DNA of 56,313 bases from Actinomycetota bacterium (lineage in GTDB: Bacteria > Actinomycetota > Thermoleophilia > Solirubrobacterales > Solirubrobacteraceae): NCBI GenBank assembly GCA_005888335.1, contig VAWY01000005.1, forward strand, positions 1 to 56,313, read 5' to 3'. The notes under the pieces were generated by a model, which was not told the origin of the DNA, made no database searches, and saw only the letters and a list, made by a program, of their open reading frames with translations. This document shows positions 15,334-23,942 of the stretch, piece after piece. Position numbers and translations under genes: made by a program. Each line of letters opens with the position of its first letter. Position 1 is the first letter of the stretch.

Positions 15334-17213
15334 GGCGGTGCAGGTCCCTCGCAGCCGCCTTGGCGGGGATGATGGTTGCGCTCGCCGCTTCGGCGGCGAG
15401 CGCGGCCCCCCACGCGCCGCTGCAGGTCGGAGGGTTCAGCGCGGGCGACTACCCGCGCCTCGTCGTCAACGTCGTCACGGACCGGCCCGTCGTAACGGCG
15501 CCGCGCCTGACCGAGAACGGCAAGCCGGTGACCGGGGTCGAAGCAGTCAACCTCGGTGCTGCGAAGAGCGTCGTGATTGCGATCGACACGTCGCGATCGA
15601 TGGGTTCAGTCGGCCTCGCGAGCGCGGGCTCCGCAGCACGCACGTTCGTCCGGCACAAGCGCCCCGACGACCGCGTCGCCGTCGTCGCGTTCGGTCGCAG
15701 CGCACTCAAGCTTTCGGACTTCACGACCTCCACTGCCGACATCGAGTCGGTGCTGAGCGGGCTCACGATCGACGCCCGCTCCGGCACAGCTCTGTATGAC
15801 GGAATCGTCGAGTCGGCGAACGCGCTCCGCACGAGCAGTCTCTCCGGCCGCGTCATCGTTCTGCTCACCGACGGCCGGGACGTGTCGAGCAACGCATCCC
15901 TCGACGAGGCGATCACCGCCGCGCGAAGGGCCGGCGCATCCGTGTACTCGATCGGCATCGAGAGCCCCGATTTTCGCTCGACTGCCTTGCGCTCGATCGC
16001 CGGCGAGACGAACGGCAACTACTACGCCGCCGCTTCCACCCAGTCGCTCGAACAGGTGTACAGCTCGATCGCAGCCGAGCTCGACCGGACGTGGCGGGTC
16101 GCGTACGACACGTCGGCGCGGCCCGGAGACACGCTTCGCCTGCACGCCACGCTGCCCGGTCTCGGCTCAGCCGACAAGTCGGTTCAGGTGCCGGCAGCGT
16201 TCGCGACGTCGGCGCCGCCACCGGCGTCGACCCTGCTCCCGGAGATCCTCTACTCGCCGCTCGGGACGCTCATCGTCGGGGTGCTGGTCGGCGTGCTCGC
16301 GCTCCTCGCGCTGATGATCTTCGCGCGCATGGGCCGTGGCAGCTGGGTGAAGCAGCGTCTCGCCGCGCACGTGGGCGAGGCCCGCCGCCGGCGGCTTCGC
16401 CGCAGCGAACGACTGTCGTTCCTCGCCGCGCTCTTCCGAGCGACGGAAGGCCTCCTCGGTCGAAGACGGCAATGGCGGCTGATCGAAAAGATGCTGATCC
16501 GCGGCGACGTGCCGCTGCGTCCGGCCGAGTTCTTCTGGGCGAGCCTCGGCTGCGGCGCGCTCGCAGGCGTCGTGGCCGTGATCGCCTCGCTGCCTTCAGT
16601 CGTGGCCCTGATCGCGATGGGCGGCGGTGGTGCGCTGCCGTTCCTGTTCGTCAGCTTCCGGGTCCGCAGGCGTGCAAAGGCCTTCGAGGATCAGCTGCCC
16701 GATCTGCTGACGACGATCGCCGCCTCGCTGAAGGCCGGTCACTCGTTCAAGCACGGGCTTCAGGCCGTCGTTGACGAATCCCAGCCGCCCGCGAGCATCG
16801 AGCTGAAGCGCGCGCTCACGGAGGCCGGGCTCGGCCGCCCCATGGACGACGCGCTGCGCGACATGGCCGACCGCGTCGGCTCGGAGAACTTCGACTTCGC
16901 GATCACGGCGGTGACGATCCAGCGTCAGGTCGGAGGGTCGCTTGCGTCCCTGTTCGACATGGTCTCGGAGACCGTTCGGAACCGCCAGCAGTTCGCCCGC
17001 AAGATCCGCTCGCTCACGGCGATGGGACGCATGTCGGCCTACACGCTCGTCGGCATCCCGTTCTTCATCGCTGCGGCGATCTCCCTGATCAACCCCGGCT
17101 ACATGCATCCGCTGTTCCACTCCCACATGGGCCACCTTCTGCTGTTCCTCGGCCTCGGAATGATGGCCGTCGGCTCAGCGATCCTGAAAAAGATCGTCTC
17201 GTTCAAAGGGTGA
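15330..17213 (+). CDS. tadB: Fusion: secreted von Willebrand A domain + TadB inner-membrane platform protein
   Basis: 627-residue fusion. Residues 1-25 are a Sec signal (AAALAGMMVALAASAASAAP). A VWA domain follows with a complete-looking MIDAS: D86-T-S88-R-S90 (IAIDTSRSMGS), the Thr in SGTALYDGI and the Asp in VLLTDGRDVS. After a beta region (residues about 260-300) a membrane helix (LGTLIVGVLVGVLALLALMI) leads inside to a TadB/GspF domain (DQLPDLLTTIAASLKAGHSF ... GGSLASLFDMVSETVRNR) with two more helices. The topology would place the metal-binding adhesion domain outside, tethered to the pilus platform. Ordinary TadB is about 300 residues. GTG start coupled to tadA. Confidence 0.9.
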   Translation: MRRCRSLAAALAGMMVALAASAASAAPHAPLQVGGFSAGDYPRLVVNVVTDRPVVTAPRLTENGKPVTGVEAVNLGAAKSVVIAIDTSRSMGSVGLASAGSAARTFVRHKRPDDRVAVVAFGRSALKLSDFTTSTADIESVLSGLTIDARSGTALYDGIVESANALRTSSLSGRVIVLLTDGRDVSSNASLDEAITAARRAGASVYSIGIESPDFRSTALRSIAGETNGNYYAAASTQSLEQVYSSIAAELDRTWRVAYDTSARPGDTLRLHATLPGLGSADKSVQVPAAFATSAPPPASTLLPEILYSPLGTLIVGVLVGVLALLALMIFARMGRGSWVKQRLAAHVGEARRRRLRRSERLSFLAALFRATEGLLGRRRQWRLIEKMLIRGDVPLRPAEFFWASLGCGALAGVVAVIASLPSVVALIAMGGGGALPFLFVSFRVRRRAKAFEDQLPDLLTTIAASLKAGHSFKHGLQAVVDESQPPASIELKRALTEAGLGRPMDDALRDMADRVGSENFDFAITAVTIQRQVGGSLASLFDMVSETVRNRQQFARKIRSLTAMGRMSAYTLVGIPFFIAAAISLINPGYMHPLFHSHMGHLLLFLGLGMMAVGSAILKKIVSFKG

Positions 17214-17217
17214 TTGC

Positions 17218-18126
17218 ATGCTGATTTTGATCGTCGCCTCCGCCTGCCTCGCCGGCGCGGCACTCGTCATGACCCGCGTCGCCACCCAGCCGGAACGGGA
17301 CCGGCGCTCCCTCGTTCGCCACGCCGCGCGCTACGGGGCCGTTCGCATTCCCTCCGCGCGCGACGACCGTCCGTCGCTGCGCGAACGCGTGCTGATTCCG
17401 GCCACCGCCCGGATCGCCGGCGTGATGCTCCGCGTCAACCGCCGCGAAGGGATCGATCAGGTACAGCAGCGGCTCCTCGCCGCCGGGATGAACACCGTGT
17501 CGCCGAGCGGCTTCCTCGCCGGCAAGGGGTTCCTCGCCGCCTTGGGCGCGCTCGTCGGGCTCATGGGGTGGATCTCGATCGGTGGCATGACGGGCTTCTC
17601 GCTCACGCTCGGGTTCGGGGCGGCCGGCTGGATCGCACCGGGATACGTCGTGGGCGCCCGGGCGAAGCGGCGTCGCGACGCAGTTCAAGCGGCGTTGCCG
17701 GACGCGCTCGACCTGCTCGCCGTCAGCGTCGAGGCCGGGCTCGGCTTCGACGCGGCGATCTCGAAGCTGATCGAGCACATGCACGGCCCTCTGATCGACG
17801 AGTTCGGGCTTGCGCTGGCCGAGATGCGGGTCGGCGAGGGCCGCCAGGAGGCGCTGAAGAAGCTGTCGGCGCGGGTGGACTCGCCTGAGCTCGCATCGTT
17901 CGTACGCGCGCTCATCCAGGCCGACCAGCTCGGCATCTCGCTCGGGAAGATCCTCCGCGTCCAGGCCGTCGACACGCGGCTCAAGCGTCAGGCGGCGGCA
18001 GAAGAGAAGGCAACGAAGGCGCCGATCAAGATGCTCTTCCCGACCGTCATCTTCATCTTCCCGGCGATGTTCATCGTCGTGCTCGGCCCAGCCATGCTCC
18101 AACTCGGAAAGCTGTTCAACTTCTGA
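17218..18126 (+). CDS. tadC: TadC-like pilus platform protein
   Basis: 302-residue type II secretion F-domain protein, the second inner-membrane platform subunit. It has an N-terminal helix, a central hairpin pair (GFLAALGALVGLMGWISIGG and a following segment), then the GspF core DALDLLAVSVEAGLGFDAAI, SFVRALIQADQLGISLGKIL and a C-terminal helix (LFPTVIFIFPAMFIVVLGPA). ATG 17218 is 4 nt after tadB. The stop overlaps the next start as TGATG, coupling it to the coiled-coil gene. Confidence 0.92.
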   Translation: MLILIVASACLAGAALVMTRVATQPERDRRSLVRHAARYGAVRIPSARDDRPSLRERVLIPATARIAGVMLRVNRREGIDQVQQRLLAAGMNTVSPSGFLAGKGFLAALGALVGLMGWISIGGMTGFSLTLGFGAAGWIAPGYVVGARAKRRRDAVQAALPDALDLLAVSVEAGLGFDAAISKLIEHMHGPLIDEFGLALAEMRVGEGRQEALKKLSARVDSPELASFVRALIQADQLGISLGKILRVQAVDTRLKRQAAAEEKATKAPIKMLFPTVIFIFPAMFIVVLGPAMLQLGKLFNF

Positions 18127-19919
18127 TGTCCGGCTCGACCGAAAAAGGGTTCGGCACGGGCCTCCGCGCCCAGCTCGAGCGCAAGCAGAACGGCGGCGGG
18201 GACACCGCTCCGGACGCGGCCGAGTCGACGTCGCCGGAGGAGGCGCGCTCCGTCAGCGAGGCAATCCACGTCGCGACGCTGCATGCAGAGGGTGTCTCGG
18301 AGCTGCGCGCCGAGCTCGACGCCTCGCTCGTGCGCGAGCGCGAGCTGCGGGCGTCGCTCTCCACGCAGGTCGACGCGGCGGACCTCGAACACCAGAGCCT
18401 GCGGCGCGTCGAAGAGCTCGACGAGCGCGATGCGCAGCTCGCGGCAGCAGAAGCTGCCGTTGCCGCGCGCGAGCGGTCGGCGGCGGAGCAGCTGGCAGAG
18501 GCGGAGGCGCTCCGAGCGCGGGTCGCCGAACAGCACGGAGCTCTCGCCGACACGGAAACGCGCCGGTTGGAGCACGAACGCCAGATCGAGCAGAAGGCGC
18601 AGGAGCTCAAGGCCGCGGATGCGGCCCGCGCGGAGGCCGTCGCCGCGCTCAACGAACAGGCGGCGGCGCTGGCGGAGCAGGAGCGGGCCGCGAAGCACGC
18701 GCAGGCCGAGCTCAAGGACCGGCAGGCAGAGCTCGAGGCCGGGCTCGCCCGCCTCACGGAGCTCGACCAGCGCGAGAGCACGATCGGACAGGCGCAGGCA
18801 GAGCTCGAGCGGCGCGAGGCGGAGCTGAAGATCGGCGTCGAGCAGCTCGCGCAGCTCGAGGAGCGCGAGGCCGCTCTCGCGGCGCGCCAGACGCACATCG
18901 ACGAGCGGGAGCCGGTCGCGCTGGAGGCGCAGGAGAAGCTCGCCCGCAGGCACACCGAGCTCGACGCGAAGCTCGCAAAGCTCGCCGAGCTCGAGCAGCG
19001 TGAAGCGGCGATGGCCCGAACGCAAACGGATCTCGAGCGCCGCACGGCCGAGCTGAAGAACGGTCTCGAGCAGCTGACGCAGCTCGAGCAGCGCGAGGCG
19101 GCGCTCGTTGCCCGCCAGGCGCACGTCGACGAGTCAGAGACGGCGTACGCACGGCGCGCGGCGGAGCTCGCGATCGGGCTCGAGCGGTTCGCGGACATGG
19201 AGGAGCGCGAGGTCGCCCTGCTGGCGCGCGAGGACGAGCTCCGCGCACAGGAGGACCGCGTCAAGTACGCGCTTGCCAGCCAGAGCGAGGGTCTCAGCCG
19301 TCTCGCAGAGGTGCAGGAACGCGAGATCGCGGTCGCGGCGCGCGAAGCCGAGGTGCTCGCGCGCGAGCAGCTGCTGCACAAGCAAGGCGAGCGTGAAGCG
19401 GGCTCCTACACGGCGCGCTCACGCGATCTCGACCGGCGCGAGCTCGACCTCGCCGCGCGCGAGGCGGAGCTCCACCGCGCGCAGTCCGCGCTGAATCGGG
19501 CCGGGACCGCCGAAGGCAACGAGGACTTCGAGGAGGCGCAGCGCCAGTTCGCCGAGCGCGAGCGCTTCCTCACCGCGCGGGAAGGCGCGCTCGCCGAGCG
19601 CGAGCGGGCGGCTCAGGCAGCTCCGGCCGCCTCGGGCCAACCGGTCCCGATCGACGTCGTCGCGCGAGCGCGAGCGCTCGAAGAGCAGGAGCGTGAGCTG
19701 CTGCTCCGCGAAGCACGCCTCGAAGCCGACCACGAGATCCGCGAGATGAAGCTCGAGACGCGGGAAGAAGATGTCTCGAGCCGCGAAGAGAAGCTCCTCC
19801 GCCGCGAGAGCGACCTCGGCGAATACGTCGCCCAGGTGCAGACCGACTTCGACCGGCGTGACCGCGAGTGGTGGGGCAAGCAGCTCGGCGAGCCGGTCTC
19901 GGCGTCGCCGGCGGCCTAG
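18126..19919 (+). CDS. Long coiled-coil protein with 31-residue repeats, coupled to tadC
   Basis: 597-residue, almost entirely helical and highly charged (Glu/Arg/Ala/Leu) protein with no membrane segment or signal peptide. Between residues about 199 and 374 it has five diverged copies of a 31-residue unit, of the pattern R.AEL..GL..L..LE.REAAL.ARQ..IDE, separated by 0, 14, 0 and 7 residues. The repeats continue more loosely to about residue 550. ATG 18126 overlaps the tadC stop, so it is translated as part of the Tad operon. A cytoplasmic scaffold or spacer for the pilus motor is possible. No family recognised; low-complexity coiled coils give misleading matches to SMC or myosin. Confidence 0.75.
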   Translation: MSGSTEKGFGTGLRAQLERKQNGGGDTAPDAAESTSPEEARSVSEAIHVATLHAEGVSELRAELDASLVRERELRASLSTQVDAADLEHQSLRRVEELDERDAQLAAAEAAVAARERSAAEQLAEAEALRARVAEQHGALADTETRRLEHERQIEQKAQELKAADAARAEAVAALNEQAAALAEQERAAKHAQAELKDRQAELEAGLARLTELDQRESTIGQAQAELERREAELKIGVEQLAQLEEREAALAARQTHIDEREPVALEAQEKLARRHTELDAKLAKLAELEQREAAMARTQTDLERRTAELKNGLEQLTQLEQREAALVARQAHVDESETAYARRAAELAIGLERFADMEEREVALLAREDELRAQEDRVKYALASQSEGLSRLAEVQEREIAVAAREAEVLAREQLLHKQGEREAGSYTARSRDLDRRELDLAAREAELHRAQSALNRAGTAEGNEDFEEAQRQFAERERFLTAREGALAERERAAQAAPAASGQPVPIDVVARARALEEQERELLLREARLEADHEIREMKLETREEDVSSREEKLLRRESDLGEYVAQVQTDFDRRDREWWGKQLGEPVSASPAA

Positions 19920-19937
19920 TAGTAGCAGTCCCCGTTC

Positions 19938-20180
19938 CTACGAGAGCGGGACGCCGGGGAAGATCGAAAGCTCGATCTTCTCGCGCCGCAGCGGCGCATC
20001 GGTGTCGCGCTCGGTGAGCCGAGACGCGCGCGCCGCGGCGGCCTCGAGGTCGCGGGTGAGCCCGGCGAAGGGCTGCCACCCCTCTTCTTCCCAGGCAAAC
20101 GCGCCGCACATCGGACACCGCTCCGGGGCGTGCCGGGTGCTGGCCCCGTAGCCGCAGCCTCCGCACCTGAAGCGAAGCAA
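19938..20180 (-). CDS. Small rubredoxin-like zinc-ribbon protein (80 aa)
   Basis: The N-terminal ribbon has two Cys knuckles, FRCGGCGYGAS and ERCPMCGAFAWEE, the spacing seen in the rubredoxin-like domain of rubrerythrins and related metal-binding stubs. The rest is a charged helix and a short tail (IELSIFPGVPLS). Probable single Zn or Fe site; role unknown. The TTG start at 20180 has no good SD, so the start is uncertain. It converges with the coiled-coil gene (18 nt gap). Confidence 0.6.
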   Translation of the reverse strand: MLRFRCGGCGYGASTRHAPERCPMCGAFAWEEEGWQPFAGLTRDLEAAAARASRLTERDTDAPLRREKIELSIFPGVPLS

Positions 20181-20293
20181 CGGGAGAGCCGAGACGCGGC
20201 CCTCTGAGTGCGACTCGTTCGACAGCGTGAACCCCCTCGAAATCGGCGGCCAGAGGTTACTCCTCGAGCATGTCTCGCCCGCGCCCCAGAATC

Positions 20294-20325
20294 AAGGGTT
20301 GTATAGCGATCTAAAGACGACCCTT
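20294..20325 (-). other. Inverted repeat at the 3' end of the LPG-synthase-like gene
   Basis: AAGGGT (20294-20299) and ACCCTT (20320-20325) flank 20 nt and overlap the TAA at 20324. This could be a weak terminator for the minus-strand membrane gene. The rest of 20181-20293 shows nothing further. Confidence 0.3.
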
Positions 20326-21310
20326 ACGCTTCGGCCTCGTGGAGCCGCACCTGCTCGGCCTCGCCCTCGGTCCGGCGCAGGACGAGGCCGCCCACGACGA
20401 GGAGGAGCACCTCGACGACCGTGATCGCGACCCGGTTGAGGACGGTGGCCCCGAGCGCCGCACCCTGGCCGGCGACCGCGAGCATCAGGCCGTACATGGA
20501 CGCCTCGCGCGGACCGAGGCCGGACGGGGCGAAAACCGCGAGGACGGCCACGATCGCGCCGACGGCGGCCGTCCCGCCGAGGTAGACGATCGACTCGGCA
20601 CCCGGGTGGGCGCCCACGGACCGGAGCAGGAGCCAGAGCGCCGCGCCGCCGATCACCCACGTGCCGCAATAGAAGAGGAGAAGGAAGAGCATCGTCGAGG
20701 TTCGGAAGGGCGGCAGCTCGGGATGACCGAGCTTCCGCAGGACGCGAGCAGCGAGCGGCCGGAAGACCCTCGGGTGGAGAAGCACCGTCACGACGACCCC
20801 GAAGGCGATGAGGGGCGCGATCGGCGCATCCACCCCGTCCACCCACGCGAGCGAGACCACGAAGACGAGCACGCCGGCGACGGCCGAGAGGCCTGCCTCG
20901 ACAAGGATCGAGAACGTCACGAGCGGCGCGTTGGTGATGCCGGCGCGGCGGGCGGCGACAACACGCGCGGCCGGCGTCCAGACTCCGCCCGGCACGTACT
21001 TCGCGAGCATCGACACCATCTCTGCCCTGAGCGCGGCCGGGTAGGAGATCGAGATGCCCCAATCGGCGAGGATCCTGATCCAGCCGTAGACGAAGACGAG
21101 GTAGTAGACCGCGAGCGTCACGGCGGCGAGCGTGAAGAGCAGGGGATTGGCGTTCCGCAGGTCGTCGCCCGCATCCCGGAAGGAGCCGCGCATCGCCCAG
21201 CCGACCGAGACGAAGAAGATCGTCAGCACGACGAGCTGGACGGTGATCACCGCCCGGGGATGAGCCCGGAAGAACGAGACGACGTGGCGCAGTGCCTTCA
21301 CTCGAGCCAT
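20324..21310 (-). CDS. Lysylphosphatidylglycerol-synthase-like transmembrane protein (UPF0104)
   Basis: 328-residue integral membrane protein with about eight helices, matching the flippase/TM domain of the LPG synthase/UPF0104 family. Signatures are LAKYVPGGVWTPAARVVAARRAG (the family Y.PG..W motif) and VFAPSGLGPREASMYGLMLA (the conserved P.G.G.RE motif). No C-terminal aminoacyl-transfer domain is present, so it is more likely a lipid-linked transporter or flippase than an MprF enzyme. ATG 21310 is 22 nt from the divergent Rieske start, so the promoters must overlap. Confidence 0.85.
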   Translation of the reverse strand: MARVKALRHVVSFFRAHPRAVITVQLVVLTIFFVSVGWAMRGSFRDAGDDLRNANPLLFTLAAVTLAVYYLVFVYGWIRILADWGISISYPAALRAEMVSMLAKYVPGGVWTPAARVVAARRAGITNAPLVTFSILVEAGLSAVAGVLVFVVSLAWVDGVDAPIAPLIAFGVVVTVLLHPRVFRPLAARVLRKLGHPELPPFRTSTMLFLLLFYCGTWVIGGAALWLLLRSVGAHPGAESIVYLGGTAAVGAIVAVLAVFAPSGLGPREASMYGLMLAVAGQGAALGATVLNRVAITVVEVLLLVVGGLVLRRTEGEAEQVRLHEAEA

Positions 21311-21320
21311 CGTACGTCGG

Positions 21321-21326
21321 TAGATT
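21321..21326 (+). promoter_or_regulatory. -10 hexamer TAGATT for a leaderless Rieske transcript
   Basis: TAGATT lies 6 nt before the ATG at 21333, within the 22-nt gap between two divergent genes. Transcription would start at or next to the ATG. Confidence 0.45.
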
Positions 21327-21332
21327 CGGGCT

Positions 21333-22354
21333 ATGGAGCAGACGCTTCCATACAGCTGGTACACCGACCCCGACGTTCTGCGGCGCGAGCAGGAGCGGAT
21401 CTTCCGCTCGGCGTGGCAGTACGTGGGCCACTCGGGCGAGCTGCCCGAGCCGGGAACGTTCGTGTCGGCCCGGGCCGGACGAACGCCGGTGGTGTTGACG
21501 CGGGCGCGGGACGGCGAGCTGCGAGCATTTCTCAACGTCTGCCGCCACCGGGGGTTTCCGCTCGCCGAAGGGTCCGGCAAGCGGGAGACGCTCCAGTGCT
21601 CGACGGAGCCCTTCGCGCCGCGCCGCGCTCCGACGAGCTGACCGACTTTCCGAAGAGCGAGCTCGGGCTCTGCCAGGTCGCCGTCGACTCGTGGGGGCCC
21701 TTCCTGTTCGTCAACACCGGTCCCGACCCAGAGCCACTGGCCGAAGCGCTCGGCTCGATGCCGGCGCAGGTCGCTGAGCTCGGGCTCGACGTGGACGAGC
21801 TCGTCTTCTACACACGCTGGCAGGCCGAGCTGGACGCGAACTGGAAGATCGTCTGCGAGAACTTCCTCGAGTGCTACCACTGCTCCGTCGCGCACCCGCA
21901 GCTCTCCGAGCTGATCGACGTCTCCGCCGAGGCGTACGCGCTCTCCACCGAAGGACGCCTCTCGAGCCAGCGCGGCCCGGTCCGTGAGGGCGGCGGCGGC
22001 ACCCGGATGCACCTGGACGGCGAGCTGCCACGCGGCCAGTTCCACTTCCTCTGGCCGAACCTCGGCGTGAACATCTTCCCGGGCAGGCCGAACATCTCGA
22101 TCGGGCCGATGGTGCCGCTGACGCCCGACCGGACGTACCGCTGCCTCGACTACTTCTTCGGGATCGGGGTGGACCAGGCGTGGATCGACGAGCTGATGGC
22201 CTTCGACGACCAGGTCGGAGCCGAGGACAAGGCGCTCGTCGAGGGCGTCCACCGCGGCGTCGCGTCCGGCTCCCTCGAGCACGGCTTCCTGATGAGCTCG
22301 AGCGAGCAGCTGATCGGCCACTTCCAGCAGCTGACGCGCGCCGCTCTCTCCTAG
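21333..22354 (+). pseudogene. Rieske ring-hydroxylating oxygenase alpha subunit, frameshifted within the [2Fe-2S] site
   Basis: Aromatic-ring or related Rieske non-haem iron oxygenase. Frame 0 encodes the N-terminus and first cluster motif (NVCRHRGFPLAEG) up to LQC at 21599. Frame 2 resumes LDGALRAAPRSDELTDFPKS and continues to the normal end at 22354. Intact homologues read LQCPYHAWTYGLDG, so about 25 nt covering the second C-x2-H motif are missing. The catalytic domain keeps its 2-His facial triad region (ENFLECYHCSVAHPQ) and a downstream Asp. As written the protein could not bind its cluster. Either a true lesion or an assembly deletion. Confidence 0.85.
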
Positions 22355-22417
22355 TCGCATCCGCCGAACCGCGCTAGATTCACTGCTTCCAGCTCCAAAC
22401 TCACAGGAGGGCAGCTC

Positions 22418-23215
22418 GTGAAGCGTTTTCTCCCGCTCCTCGCCGTGGCGGCGCTCATCGCCGTGCCGGCGGCCGCAGCCGGGAAGGCCGCTCCCCCCAC
22501 GCTCCAGTCGGGCAAGCTGATCGTCGCGTTCGGCGACCCGGCACCCGGATTCGCGAGCGGAACGGTCCGCGGCAACACGGTCACCAACCCACGCGGCTAT
22601 GAGGTCGATCTCGCGAAGGCGATCGCCTCGAAGCTCGGGCTAACGCCCGTCTGGATGTTCTCGCCGTGGAACAGCCTGTTCGCGCCGGGCACGAAGAAGT
22701 TCGACATCTCCTTCCAGGAGGCGACGATCACGTCGCAGCGGAAGCGGACGGTCGACTTCACCACGTCGTACCTGAACGCGAACCAGGGCGTGCTGATCTC
22801 GAAGCAGGCAACGGCACCGACGAGTCTCGCCGACCTGAAGCAGATGCAGACGTGCGCCCAGACGAACACGACGGGCCTCGACTGGATCAAGACGCAGCTG
22901 CATCCGGCGAAGGCACCGCTCGCGTTCCCGACGACGACCGCCGCCTATCAGGCGGTGCAGATCAACCGGTGCGATGCACTGATCCTCGACGTGCCGCTCG
23001 TGAGCCTGCAGAAGAAGCAGAAGCCCGCCGCGTACGGCCCCGTCGCGGGCCAGGTCGTCACGCACGAGCAGTACGGCGCGGTCCTGCAGAAGGGGTCGAA
23101 GCTGCTGGCCGTCGTGAACACCACGATGAAGGGCCTGATCAAGGACGGCACACTCGGGAAGCTCCAGAAGAAGTGGTTCAACATCGACTTCTCGAAGATC
23201 CCGGCTCTGAAGTAA
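22418..23215 (+). CDS. Amino-acid-type ABC transporter substrate-binding protein
   Basis: 265-residue periplasmic-binding-protein family 3 member. Sec signal peptide in residues 1-21 (FLPLLAVAALIAVPAAAAG), then the SBP_bac_3 fold: YEVDLAKAIASKLGL, DISFQEATITSQRKRTVDFT and QINRCDALILDVPL. No lipobox Cys, so anchoring is unclear. GTG 22418 follows a strong SD (CAGGAGGG). A TAGATT hexamer at 22375-22380 is a possible -10. It heads a four-gene operon with permease and ATPase; ligand probably a polar amino acid. Confidence 0.88.
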   Translation: MKRFLPLLAVAALIAVPAAAAGKAAPPTLQSGKLIVAFGDPAPGFASGTVRGNTVTNPRGYEVDLAKAIASKLGLTPVWMFSPWNSLFAPGTKKFDISFQEATITSQRKRTVDFTTSYLNANQGVLISKQATAPTSLADLKQMQTCAQTNTTGLDWIKTQLHPAKAPLAFPTTTAAYQAVQINRCDALILDVPLVSLQKKQKPAAYGPVAGQVVTHEQYGAVLQKGSKLLAVVNTTMKGLIKDGTLGKLQKKWFNIDFSKIPALK

Positions 23216-23225
23216 GGACGTAACC

Positions 23226-23942
23226 ATGCACGCGCTGCACGAGGTTCTCCACGCATTCCTCAACCTGCACACGTTCACGCTGGCGATGCCCGACGTCTGG
23301 GCCGGTTTCCAGGTGAACCTCAGGATGATGGTCGTCGCGGAGGTGCTCGTCCTCGTGCTCGCGCTCATGATCGCCGTCGTGCGCGGTCTGCCGGGGCGCG
23401 GAGCGAAGCCGCTTCGCGCCCTGGCGATCGCCTACACGGACTTCTTCCGCGGCACGCCAATCATCATCGTGGCGTTCTTCATCGGCTTCGGGCTCCCCGG
23501 GTTGCAACTGGGCTTCATCTCGAACCGGTCGTTCACGACGTACGGCATCATCACGCTGACGCTCGTCTACACGGCGTACGTCACCGAGGTGTATCGAGCA
23601 GGCATCGAATCGGTGCACGCGAGTCAGCGTGCAGCCGCGCGGTCGCTCGGCCTCTCGTACGGGCAGACCATGTGGTACGTGATCATCCCGCAGGCGGTGC
23701 GCCGCGTGATTCCGCCGCTCCTCAACGACTTCATCGGGCTGCAGAAGGACACCGCGATCGTGTCGGTGATCGGCGTCGCCGAGGCCGCCTCCCTCTCCCA
23801 GCAGTTCTCGACGCAGAACGGCGACTTCGGCTCGTATCTCGTCGCTGCGGTCTTCTTCATCCTCATCACGATCCCGCTCGCGCGGTTCACGGACCACCTC
23901 GTCGCGCAACGCGAGGGCCGCGAGCGCGCACAGGCATTTTGA
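23226..23942 (+). CDS. Amino-acid ABC transporter permease (HisM/GlnP type)
   Basis: 238-residue membrane permease with about five helices. The cytoplasmic EAA loop is AARSLGLSYGQTMWYVIIPQ. The N-terminal part includes FFRGTPIIIVAFFIGFGLPG, the RGTP motif of the polar-amino-acid family. Only one permease gene is present, so it probably works as a homodimer. Its TGA overlaps the TTG of the ATPase gene. Confidence 0.9.
   Translation: MHALHEVLHAFLNLHTFTLAMPDVWAGFQVNLRMMVVAEVLVLVLALMIAVVRGLPGRGAKPLRALAIAYTDFFRGTPIIIVAFFIGFGLPGLQLGFISNRSFTTYGIITLTLVYTAYVTEVYRAGIESVHASQRAAARSLGLSYGQTMWYVIIPQAVRRVIPPLLNDFIGLQKDTAIVSVIGVAEAASLSQQFSTQNGDFGSYLVAAVFFILITIPLARFTDHLVAQREGRERAQAF

Noticed and set aside
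18126..19919. SMC- or myosin-like motor protein
   Set aside because: No Walker motifs or head domains; similarity would be due only to coiled-coil composition.
20324..22360. 678-codon minus-strand open frame
   Set aside because: Only its 3' part (20324-21310) has membrane-protein content; the 5' part is the antisense of the Rieske gene.
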